This document shows positions 1 through 5,642 of a stretch of DNA of 5,642 nt, piece by piece. The translations under genes and the position numbers were made by a program. The stretch's first letter is position 1; each line of letters begins with the position of its first letter. Below the pieces are notes generated by a model. The model saw only the letters and a list, made by a program, of their open reading frames with translations. It was not told the DNA's origin and searched no databases. Location: contig CAMFSS010000160.1 in the NCBI GenBank assembly GCA_945983195.1, positions 1 to 5,642 on the forward strand, in the 5' to 3' direction. This DNA is from an uncultured Prevotellaceae bacterium (GTDB lineage: Bacteria > Bacteroidota > Bacteroidia > Bacteroidales > Muribaculaceae).

Positions 1-4
1 ATTT

Positions 5-28
5 ATTATTATAAATATTTATAATAAT
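5..28. repeat. 24-bp perfect palindrome made only of A and T
   Basis: Positions 5-28 form a perfect inverted repeat with no spacer, centred between bases 16 and 17; each half is ATTATTATAAAT or its complement. It contains no G or C. It lies 85 bases beyond the stop codon of the four-HTH gene, and two T-tracts (34-40 and 52-59) lie between them. An AT-only stem would be a weak RNA terminator, so an easily melted or cruciform-forming site, or a binding site for a symmetric protein, is as plausible. The window ends too soon to see what lies to its left. The palindrome is seen directly; its function is unknown. Confidence 0.6.
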
Positions 29-112
29 TTCTGTTTTTTTGGTTAATTTTGTTTTTTTTGCAATTTTCCATATAGAAACATCACTGAAAAACTTCATCAC
101 CGTTTCATTTCA

Positions 113-1009
113 CTATAATTCTCTTTTCACGGCTTTGTCGCCCATGTGCTGTTTCATCACGAAGTCAAAACCGCTACGCAAAACGAGCGTAAAACTTCCT
201 TGCTTCTTGTGTGGAATCTGATACTTATTCACATAATATCTTATCTGGTCGCGATTAAATCCATAACTATCTTTTATCTCAGCGTATGAATAATATTCAG
301 GATTGAAGCCTCCCATTTTCTGTCGGGCTGCATCAAAATGTGCTCGCGAGTAATAGACATCGTGATGCTTCTTGATTCGCGGAATTGCATTACGCATTAC
401 AAATGTCGTCACCGCACTGCGGGTCATTCCATATCGCTTCATCACCTCCGCCATTGTGTAATAGCGGTCGAGGTCAACGTCTTCAATCAAGTCGTCGAAA
501 TATTTATCTATTAGAGCGCGATCATAGAGAGTCCTATTACCGTCGGCGATCTTCTCTATTCCATACATACGGCATCGCCTATAAAGCGTCTTCTTCTCAA
601 TTCCAAATTTTTCCAGGATTTCCTTTGTGGAATAATACAGCTCTGTCGGCCTGTCGTCCTTTTTCCGTTTTCGGCAAACTACGGCTTTATCAAACGCCTT
701 CTCAATATCGATACGCCTGATTCGGGTTCTACAGCCTATTCTCACACACTTTATTCGCCCCAATGCTAAATGTCGATAGACCGTTGCCCTACTCAGGCCT
801 AACAACGTTCCTACCTCAGTCGGAGATAGAAAAGGCTTGTTTTCTATCGTCTGATTCTTGACTTTCGAAGCATCAAAAGCCTTAATTTTCTCAGTCTTTT
901 TTCGTGCCTTATAAGCCAATTTACTGCAACGTTGACAGCAGTATCTTGCGGTCATTTTGTGAGTGCGGAACTGGGTTCCACACCACTGGCAATACAATGT
1001 AAATTCCAT
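113..1009 (-). CDS. Zinc-ribbon protein with four tandem helix-turn-helix domains (putative DNA-binding regulator)
   Basis: This 298-residue protein has no specific name I recognise; it is best described as a multi-HTH DNA-binding protein. Residues 7-28 hold Cys7, Cys10, Cys24 and Cys28, the spacing of a small zinc ribbon (YCxxC then YCCxxC), followed by a basic stretch. Residues 61-109 (FLSPTEVGTLLGLSRATVYR) match the excisionase/MerR-like HTH family, with a following R-I-x-R-I-D wing and helix. Three more modules of the same plan start near residues 125 (YYSTKEILEKFGIEKKTLYR), 183 (YYTMAEVMKRYGMTRSAVTT) and 239 (YYSYAEIKDSYGFNRDQIRY), each about 56-64 residues from the last. There is no catalytic domain, signal peptide or membrane segment. 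The start is supported by AAGGA at 1013-1017, only 3 bases before ATG. The gene ends in TAG. Upstream lie its own promoter and an array of TGAGAC half-sites it may bind. Base composition is lower in GC than mnmE. It may belong to a mobile or accessory island. Domain calls are strong; the role is inferred. Confidence 0.85.
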   Translation of the reverse strand: MEFTLYCQWCGTQFRTHKMTARYCCQRCSKLAYKARKKTEKIKAFDASKVKNQTIENKPFLSPTEVGTLLGLSRATVYRHLALGRIKCVRIGCRTRIRRIDIEKAFDKAVVCRKRKKDDRPTELYYSTKEILEKFGIEKKTLYRRCRMYGIEKIADGNRTLYDRALIDKYFDDLIEDVDLDRYYTMAEVMKRYGMTRSAVTTFVMRNAIPRIKKHHDVYYSRAHFDAARQKMGGFNPEYYSYAEIKDSYGFNRDQIRYYVNKYQIPHKKQGSFTLVLRSGFDFVMKQHMGDKAVKREL

Positions 1010-1044
1010 AATTCCTTATCTTCGTGATTTTTTGTAAAAAACAT

Positions 1045-1228
1045 TTCTCATTTTGTTTCACCACGTCTCACTGTGTTTCACCACGTCTCATCTGAGCCTA
1101 CCATCACAAATATGCGTTATGTCTCACTGCGTCTCATCTGAGCCTGGAATCATCACTGTGGGCTACGTCTCACTGCGTCTCAAAGTTGGACATAGAATCA
1201 CATTTTCCGACTTTCTCACGGCGTCTCA
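1045..1228. repeat. Ordered array of eleven GTYTCA half-sites (TGARAC on the minus strand)
   Basis: Half-sites of the form GTCTCA, GTTTCA or TTCTCA start at 1045, 1055, 1065, 1075, 1085, 1121, 1131, 1167, 1177, 1213 and 1223. The first five are exactly 10 bp apart. From 1075 onward they form doublets, with the two members 10 bp apart, and the doublets begin at 1075, 1121, 1167 and 1213, exactly 46 bp apart. The cleanest doublet is GTCTCACTGCGTCTCA, 16 bp plus 30 bp of mostly unique sequence. The first two 46-bp units also share TCTGAGCCT directly after the doublet (1091-1099 and 1137-1145). Read on the minus strand, the TGA in the half-sites places stops in all three frames, so this DNA does not encode protein in the direction of its neighbours. 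The array lies 36 bases upstream of the four-HTH gene, so a protein-binding operator or iteron-like array is the likeliest reading. Confidence 0.85.
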
Positions 1229-1286
1229 AAAATGCCGTTAATAACAGTTAAAAATGTTGCCACCTCGTTCGCGGTAGAAATTTTTA

Positions 1287-1318
1287 CAAAAATAGGGGTA
1301 AAATTGGGGAAAATCAAC
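1287..1318 (-). promoter_or_regulatory. Probable promoter of the four-HTH gene (Bacteroidetes type)
   Basis: Read on the minus strand, TATTTTTG (1294-1287) fits the Bacteroidetes -7 consensus TAnnTTTG perfectly. GTTG (1318-1315) lies 20 bases upstream and matches the -33 element TTTG with one change. The site lies between the mnmE terminator and the half-site array. A transcript starting here would carry about 270 bases of leader containing the whole array before the ATG at 1009. I found no other full CAAAnnTA match (plus-strand form) between 1010 and 1420. Confidence 0.55.
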
Positions 1319-1337
1319 GAGCAACCGGCAAAGTGTT

Positions 1338-1378
1338 AAAAAGCAGAAACCGCTGAAAATCAGCGGTTTCTGCTTTTT
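1338..1378 (-). terminator. Intrinsic terminator after mnmE, probably bidirectional
   Basis: The arms at 1338-1356 and 1360-1378 are perfectly complementary over 19 bp (AAAAAGCAGAAACCGCTGA and its reverse complement), closing a 3-base loop. The GC-rich core is flanked by A5 on one side and T5 on the other, so a U-run follows the stem on either strand. It begins 33 bases after the mnmE stop codon. It should end the SulP-nuclease-mnmE transcript and insulate the next promoter at 1287-1318. Confidence 0.9.
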
Positions 1379-1410
1379 GCTTATGATTGTTTGTCGTTGT
1401 TTTAATTCAC

Positions 1411-2871
1411 TTATTTGCCGATGCAGAAGTGGGAGAAGATGGTGGTGAGGATGTCGGTGGGGGTGATTTCGCCGGTGATTTCGCCGAGGTAGTGCATACA
1501 TTCGCGAATGTCCTGACTCACAAAGTCGCCGCTGATGCCGGTGTGCAGTCCGTCGATAGCGCGTGCTATCGCCTCACCGGCATGTGTCAGTGCCCGATAG
1601 TGGCGGGCGTTAGTCACAATCACCTCATTCTCATCACATTCAGGGATAGATGCGGCTGAAATGAGTGCTGCCTGCAAGGTGTCGAGATTGATGCGCTCGC
1701 GGGCACTGATGAAAATCGGAGGCGTTGAACCGGGAAGAATGTCATGAAGCGCGGCAGTGAGCGCGGCCATCTGCCCGGAATTGAGCAGGTCGCTCTTGTT
1801 GACCACGGCAATAATCCGTCGTACCTGCGCGCACGCTGATGTCGTGCCAGCAGCCTCCTCACCCTCTACTGAAGCACCGATTTTTGGCATGATGCGGGCT
1901 GCAATAGGCGCAATTTCATTCACCGGGGTAGTTCCGTCGATTACCCACAGCACTATCTGCGCTTCGCTCATTTTGCGGAAGGTGCGCTCTATTCCCATCG
2001 ACTCGATGCGGTCGGTGGTTTCGCGTATTCCGGCAGTGTCGATGAACCGGAAAAGTGTGCCGCCCAGCGTGATTGTGTCCTCAATCACATCGCGTGTGGT
2101 GCCGTGAATGTCGCTCACCAGGGCGCGGTCGTCGTGCAGCAGATAATTGAGCAGTGTGGATTTTCCGGCATTGGTTTCGCCCACGATTGCCACCGGCAGA
2201 CCGTTCTTGATGGCATTTCCCACCGAAAACGACTCGGTGAGACGCGCAATCACACGGCTAATTTCTTCGGCAAGGGCTATGAGATGCGAGCGGTCGGCAA
2301 ATTCCACCTCCTCCTCGCTGAAGTCGAGCTCCAGCTCCATAAGCGACACAAAGTGAAGCAACTGCTCGCGCAGCCCATTAAGCTCACGGCTGAAGTCGCC
2401 GCGCATCTGGCTCATGGCTATGCGGTGCGATGCACGCGACGATGAAGCTATCACATCGGCAACAGCCTCGGCTTGCGAAAGGTCGAGGCGTCCGTTGGTG
2501 AACGCGCGGCGCGTAAATTCGCCACCCGTTGCAGCCCTGCAACCGCAGCGGATGAGCAGATTCACCATCTCCTGCTGTATCCACCGACTTCCGTGGCACG
2601 ATATTTCGATCACATCTTCGCCGGTGAACGAGTGCGGAGTGCGAAACAACGTCAGCACCACGTGGTGGTGGTCGGTGGGGTGGGCTGGGGCGACGTTTGG
2701 CGCGATTTGGGCGGGGTGGCGGTTCTTTTCGGGGAGCGAAGCCCGTTTCCTGCTTGGTGCCACCACGGCAAGGGCTTCGCGTCCGCTCACGCGAACCACA
2801 GCTATGCCTCCCATTCCGGCCGGAGTGGATATGGCGCAAATGGTATCATCGTTGGTGAAATTGTCAATCAT
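1411..2871 (-). CDS. mnmE: tRNA-modification GTPase MnmE (TrmE)
   Basis: MnmE is a K+-dependent GTPase that works with MnmG in the cytoplasm to place carboxymethylaminomethyl-type groups on the wobble uridine (U34) of certain tRNAs, using a tetrahydrofolate one-carbon unit. The 486-residue protein has the family layout. The N-terminal folate-binding domain covers roughly residues 1-120 (TICAISTPAGMGGIAVVRVSG, PHSFTGED at 79-86). Helical segments flank an inserted G domain with P-loop GETNAGKST (231-239), G2 GTTRD (257-261), DTAG (278-281) and NKSD (358-361). The C-terminal FCIGK (482-486) carries the conserved catalytic Cys. The P-loop has Thr where many homologues have Pro. Two stretches look unusual: residues 40-70 are rich in Pro, His and Ala where the family has a conserved strand region, and about 18 extra residues precede NKSD. 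Both may explain a length slightly above the usual 450-465. It is the last gene of the three-gene block and ends just before a strong terminator. Confidence 0.97.
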   Translation of the reverse strand: MIDNFTNDDTICAISTPAGMGGIAVVRVSGREALAVVAPSRKRASLPEKNRHPAQIAPNVAPAHPTDHHHVVLTLFRTPHSFTGEDVIEISCHGSRWIQQEMVNLLIRCGCRAATGGEFTRRAFTNGRLDLSQAEAVADVIASSSRASHRIAMSQMRGDFSRELNGLREQLLHFVSLMELELDFSEEEVEFADRSHLIALAEEISRVIARLTESFSVGNAIKNGLPVAIVGETNAGKSTLLNYLLHDDRALVSDIHGTTRDVIEDTITLGGTLFRFIDTAGIRETTDRIESMGIERTFRKMSEAQIVLWVIDGTTPVNEIAPIAARIMPKIGASVEGEEAAGTTSACAQVRRIIAVVNKSDLLNSGQMAALTAALHDILPGSTPPIFISARERINLDTLQAALISAASIPECDENEVIVTNARHYRALTHAGEAIARAIDGLHTGISGDFVSQDIRECMHYLGEITGEITPTDILTTIFSHFCIGK

Positions 2872-2920
2872 CGCTATTTCAATGTTTCTTTATCCTAACA
2901 ATTGCTCATTTCTGCCACAA

Positions 2921-3787
2921 TCAATTTTTCCGCTGCTCCCACTGCCTGAAATCGCACTGAGCCTCAATGGCATCTTCCACCTCATCGGGCAGTGCGCTGA
3001 AGAAGTCGATTCCGGTAGCTTTTTCCACAACGTCAACACTCACAGCGTGCTGCTCAAGCGAGCCGGTGGCACGCGCATTGTCGTAGATGAATGCAATTGC
3101 ACGCGGTGGCACAGCGTGCGATGCGAGCAGAATCTTGAAAAACCGTGGCGGCACAGCCACCTTCGTGTCACCGATAGTGGGCATAGAGTCGCCCAGAATG
3201 GGCCCGGAAGCTACAATCAGTGCGCTGTCGCGTTTTGCCCATTCGCGTACGCGCGATTCGAGCTTGTTCCAGGCACCGGTATTGAGTGATTTTGCCTGGG
3301 GGCAGATGTTGGTCATATAGAAAGATTCGCGCATGGCATCCTTGTCCCACTTCATGTCGCCGGCGGGAGCCATGTGACCGCGGTCGTAGCCCGAGTAGCT
3401 GTAGTCGTCGGGGGTGGCGCAACCTTCAACGCGGTCGTCGGTAATGAAATTCTTGTAGCGCGGCAGCGTGCCATCTGCCTCATCTACAGTGAGTTCGTAG
3501 ATCACCACATTGGGAATGTGGAGGTCGGGATTGAAGTGCGAGGTGAAGCCGCGGTAGTCGCATCTCACCGATTTCAGATTATCGGGGAGCACCACCTGCA
3601 TGAGCTGTCCGCGATTGATTGCAGCAGCCTGTGCGGCACTCTCGGAGGCATTGGTGGCAGTGATGAAGCGCACAACGAAGTAGATTATCACCACCATCAC
3701 CACAGCCCACGACCCGCCTATCAGCTTGCCGCGCACCGAGCGCCACAAGCCGTTGCTGGCCGATTGTTTCTTTTTCCTGCGGTGCAT
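2921..3787 (-). CDS. Membrane-anchored DNA/RNA non-specific endonuclease (NUC1/Serratia nuclease family)
   Basis: This 288-residue protein belongs to the beta-beta-alpha-metal family of sugar-non-specific nucleases, which cut DNA and RNA with a single Mg2+. The signature DRGHMAP is at residues 135-141, with the general-base His138. Asn169 (SLNTGAWNKLE) and Glu177 are 8 residues apart, the spacing of the metal-ligand Asn and the Glu in Serratia nuclease, so the active site looks intact. A basic head (RRKKK, 3-7) precedes one hydrophobic segment (about 22-42) with no lipobox or obvious cleavage site. This predicts a signal-anchor protein with its catalytic domain in the periplasm. Cys76, Cys123, Cys162 and Cys277 could form disulfides there. 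The start lies 13 bases after the SulP stop, with purine-rich AGAGAAGA just upstream, which suggests co-transcription. Likely roles are scavenging of nucleic acids or degradation of incoming or extracellular DNA; nothing in the window decides between them. Confidence 0.93.
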   Translation of the reverse strand: MHRRKKKQSASNGLWRSVRGKLIGGSWAVVMVVIIYFVVRFITATNASESAAQAAAINRGQLMQVVLPDNLKSVRCDYRGFTSHFNPDLHIPNVVIYELTVDEADGTLPRYKNFITDDRVEGCATPDDYSYSGYDRGHMAPAGDMKWDKDAMRESFYMTNICPQAKSLNTGAWNKLESRVREWAKRDSALIVASGPILGDSMPTIGDTKVAVPPRFFKILLASHAVPPRAIAFIYDNARATGSLEQHAVSVDVVEKATGIDFFSALPDEVEDAIEAQCDFRQWEQRKN

Positions 3788-3800
3788 GATTCTTCTCTAA

Positions 3801-5513
3801 TTACCAGTTGACTTCCTGGAGCTGCCCGTTGCGGTCGGCTATCTTGTTTGCCATAGCCACAGCCTTGGTGATGCGGGCGCAGATGAGTGCGCTGCCGATG
3901 AGGTGGTCGACCCCGGCATGAAGGAGCACCTCCTGCACCTTGGGGTTAACGCCCGAAAGCACCACATGGATGCCCTCCTTCTGCGAGGAGTTGATGAGGA
4001 TTTCAAGGTTGTGAATGCCGGTAGAGTCGATAAACGGCACCTTTCGCATGCGAATGATTCGAACCAGCGGCTTGTCGCCCATGCTGCGCATCATTTCATC
4101 AAACTTGGTAGCGACACCGAAGAAGAACGGGCCGTCGATTTCGTAGATTTCCACGCCCTTTGCCACCTTGAGCAGCTCATGCTGCGTCGACTCGGTGCCG
4201 TCGGCAATGTCGATCTGGTCACTGAACACCTTGATTTGGGTGTTCTCCATGACACGGCGCAAGAAGAGGACTATGGCGAGGAGCAGACCGATTTCGATGG
4301 CGATGGTGAGGTCGAAAATCACCGTGAGCAGGAATGTGGCGATAAGCACCGTCACGTCGGATTTAGGGTTCTTGAAGATGCTCACCACGGTGCGCCAGCC
4401 GCTCATGTTGTATGCCACCATCACGAGCACTCCTGCGAGGCACGCCATGGGCACATAGTTGATGAGAGGCATGAGGAAGAGGAATATGAGCAGCAGCACC
4501 ACGGCATGTACCACTCCTGCCACGGGGGTGCGTCCGCCGTTGGTGATGTTGGTCATGGTGCGGGCAATTGCGCCGGTCACCGGTATTCCGCCGAAGAACG
4601 GCACAGCCATGTTGGCAACGCCCTGTCCGATAAGCTCGGTGTTGTTGCGAGTGCTGTTGCCCGTGGCACCGTCGGCAACGGTAGCCGACAGCAGCGACTC
4701 GATTGCACCGAGCACTGCAATGGTGAATGCCGATGGTAGCAGCACATTGATTGTGGTCATATTGAGTCCGAGCCAGTGCGGCAGCGGCATTTCAGCCGGG
4801 AGTCGGCCGAAGCGGTCGCCGATGGTCTCGATTCCCTCAACTCCGGCAAATGTCTTGAGGCAGAACACAGCCACCGTCATCAGCACTATGGCAATGAGTG
4901 CTCCGGGGAGCTTCTTTGAAATGTAGGGCGCAGCCACAATGATGGCGATGGTGATGAGTCCTACGATGAGTGTGGGCAGATGCATGGAGCCGAAATTGGC
5001 GAAATACACGCCCCACTTCGACAAGAAGTCGGAAGGCACCTTGTCGACCTGAAGTCCGAAGAGGTCGACAATCTGCGTGGAGAATATCGTGAGGGCTATA
5101 CCGCTTGTGAACCCCACCACAATGGGATAGGGAATGAACTTGATCACCGTTCCCAGGCGGAACAGTCCGAGCAGCACCAGAATCACGCCTGCCATGAATG
5201 TGGCAATGGCAAGACCCTGCAAGCCGTAGAGCTGAATGATGTTGTAGACGATTACGATGAATGCACCCGTGGGACCGCCAATCTGCACGCTGTTGCCGCC
5301 AAGAGCCGACACCAGAAAACCGCCGATGATGGCTGTGATTAGACCCACAGTGGGAGTCACACCGCTCGCTATTCCGAAAGCGATGGCAAGTGGCAGTGCC
5401 ACAATTCCCACAACAAGACCTGCAATGAGGTCGTCCTTAAATTTTGCCGCGTTGTAATGTTTAAGCTCTGAAATAAACTTGGGCTTAAACTCGATGCCTC
5501 CTGTAAAATTCAT
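3801..5513 (-). CDS. SulP-family inorganic anion transporter with C-terminal STAS domain
   Basis: The 570-residue protein is an inner-membrane secondary transporter of the SLC26/SulP family, whose members move sulfate, bicarbonate, dicarboxylates or other anions, often with Na+ or H+. After a short cytoplasmic head, the membrane domain begins near residue 28 (DLIAGLVVGIVALPLAIAFG). It contains the family motif GGPTGAF (79-85) and the conserved block from ESLLSA (272-277) through D281 and NxEL (291-294) to QG (297-298), then FGGIPVTGAIARTMTN. Hydrophobic helices continue to about residue 425. The C-terminal STAS domain, about 448-545, carries IDSTG (495-499), the loop equivalent to the phosphorylatable region of anti-sigma factor antagonists. 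Length and domain order are normal for the family. The substrate cannot be told from sequence alone; sulfate and bicarbonate are both possible. It is the first gene of the block behind the promoter at 5537-5565. No Shine-Dalgarno sequence is visible before its ATG, which is common in Bacteroidetes. Confidence 0.95.
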   Translation of the reverse strand: MNFTGGIEFKPKFISELKHYNAAKFKDDLIAGLVVGIVALPLAIAFGIASGVTPTVGLITAIIGGFLVSALGGNSVQIGGPTGAFIVIVYNIIQLYGLQGLAIATFMAGVILVLLGLFRLGTVIKFIPYPIVVGFTSGIALTIFSTQIVDLFGLQVDKVPSDFLSKWGVYFANFGSMHLPTLIVGLITIAIIVAAPYISKKLPGALIAIVLMTVAVFCLKTFAGVEGIETIGDRFGRLPAEMPLPHWLGLNMTTINVLLPSAFTIAVLGAIESLLSATVADGATGNSTRNNTELIGQGVANMAVPFFGGIPVTGAIARTMTNITNGGRTPVAGVVHAVVLLLIFLFLMPLINYVPMACLAGVLVMVAYNMSGWRTVVSIFKNPKSDVTVLIATFLLTVIFDLTIAIEIGLLLAIVLFLRRVMENTQIKVFSDQIDIADGTESTQHELLKVAKGVEIYEIDGPFFFGVATKFDEMMRSMGDKPLVRIIRMRKVPFIDSTGIHNLEILINSSQKEGIHVVLSGVNPKVQEVLLHAGVDHLIGSALICARITKAVAMANKIADRNGQLQEVNW

Positions 5514-5536
5514 TTGGTCGAATGATAAGATGTTTG

Positions 5537-5565
5537 TAAATATATAAACCTAAAACACTTGCAAA
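5537..5565 (-). promoter_or_regulatory. Probable promoter of the SulP-nuclease-mnmE block
   Basis: Read on the minus strand, TATATTTA (5544-5537) matches seven of eight positions of the Bacteroidetes -7 element TAnnTTTG. TTTG (5565-5562) lies 17 bases upstream, slightly closer than the usual 19-21. The leader to the ATG would be about 20 bases. The TTTG sits inside an imperfect palindrome, CACTTTGCAAGTG. This is the only plausible promoter I see for the three-gene block. Confidence 0.5.
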
Positions 5566-5582
5566 GTGCCTTCAAGGCGAGT

Positions 5583-5615
5583 GCAATGCGGCAAAGCTCG
5601 CTTTAGCTGTATTGC
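5583..5615. repeat. Imperfect inverted repeat upstream of the SulP promoter
   Basis: GCAATGCGGCAAAGC (5583-5597) pairs with GCTTTAGCTGTATTGC (5600-5615) around a 2-base centre, with two mismatches and one bulged base. A shorter inverted repeat, GCCTT-C-AAGGC, lies at 5568-5578. The stretch 5566-5642 holds no gene start. It resembles, from memory, intergenic promoter-adjacent sequences that recur in Bacteroidales genomes, but a single copy in this window cannot show that. It could be an interspersed repeat, the end of a neighbouring transcript, or a regulatory hairpin. Confidence 0.4.
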
Positions 5616-5642
5616 CGAGCCGCCGCCAAACTTCTGCAAAGT

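Noticed and set aside
75..106. Possible terminator hairpin after the four-HTH gene (GAAAC...GTTTC with inner TGAA...TTCA)
   Set aside because: Only short arms separated by internal loops pair, and no U-run follows directly on the minus strand.
1045..1228. CRISPR array reading of the 46-bp units (16-bp repeat plus 30-bp spacer)
   Set aside because: The 16-bp repeat is too short and too degenerate. It is itself made of two 10-bp-spaced half-sites, the pattern turns into a pure 10-bp ladder at one end, two spacers share nine bases, and no cas gene is present.
1064..1228. Repeated CGTCTC, the recognition sequence of BsmBI/Esp3I-type restriction enzymes
   Set aside because: It follows from the half-site sequence and its usual preceding C. 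Several half-sites lack it, and no restriction-modification gene is in the window.
1053..1241. Plus-strand open frame of 62 codons across the array
   Set aside because: It is open only because the GTCTCA repeats lack stops on that strand. It has no ribosome-binding signal or recognisable domain, and runs against all neighbouring genes.
1238..1501. Minus-strand open frame of 87 codons overlapping the end of mnmE and the terminator
   Set aside because: It runs out of frame through the mnmE C-terminus and through the perfect terminator hairpin, and has no recognisable domain.
2238..2244. A lone TGAGACG inside mnmE resembling the array half-site
   Set aside because: It is a single copy without a partner at 10 bp, within a conserved coding region, and is expected by chance.
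2414..3289. Long plus-strand open frame (291 codons) opposite mnmE and the nuclease
   Set aside because: It spans the junction of two well-supported minus-strand genes and has no family resemblance. Biased codon use in GC-rich genes produces such antisense frames.
3903..4739. Plus-strand open frame (278 codons) opposite the SulP gene
   Set aside because: It is His- and Glu-rich low-complexity sequence antisense to conserved transporter motifs, typical of a shadow frame.

Overview
The window looks like chromosomal DNA of a member of the Bacteroidales. A Muribaculaceae-like gut anaerobe is my best guess. The evidence is the protein style, -7/-33 promoter elements of the Bacteroidetes type (TAnnTTTG/TTTG), and weak or absent Shine-Dalgarno sites. 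This is inference from a short window; no 16S or other marker is present. All four genes I support lie on the minus strand, so transcription runs from high to low coordinates. No tRNA, rRNA, integrase, transposase or CRISPR array was found.

Right part (5642 to about 1338). A probable promoter at 5537-5565 precedes three closely spaced genes: a SulP-family anion transporter with a C-terminal STAS domain (5513-3801), a membrane-anchored DNA/RNA non-specific endonuclease (3787-2921), and the tRNA-modification GTPase MnmE (2871-1411). The gaps are 13 and 49 bases. I see no terminator or good promoter inside the block, and a strong perfect hairpin terminator (1338-1378) follows mnmE. I read this as one transcription unit whose products have unrelated jobs: ion uptake, extracytoplasmic nucleic acid breakdown and wobble-uridine modification.

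Left part (about 1337 to 1). This part is visibly more AT-rich and has its own promoter (1287-1318). A roughly 270-base non-coding leader follows, and then one gene (1009-113). Its protein combines an N-terminal zinc-ribbon-like Cys cluster with four successive helix-turn-helix modules of the excisionase/MerR type. The leader holds the most unusual signal in the window: eleven copies of a TGAGAC-like half-site (GTCTCA on the plus strand). Five form a ladder at exactly 10-bp pitch, and the array continues as doublets at exactly 46-bp pitch. The pairing of a four-HTH protein with an ordered array of direct half-sites in front of its own gene suggests a self-regulating or array-binding DNA-binding module. 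I know of no described system that matches it. Beyond the gene lies very AT-rich DNA with a 24-bp perfect palindrome at the window edge.
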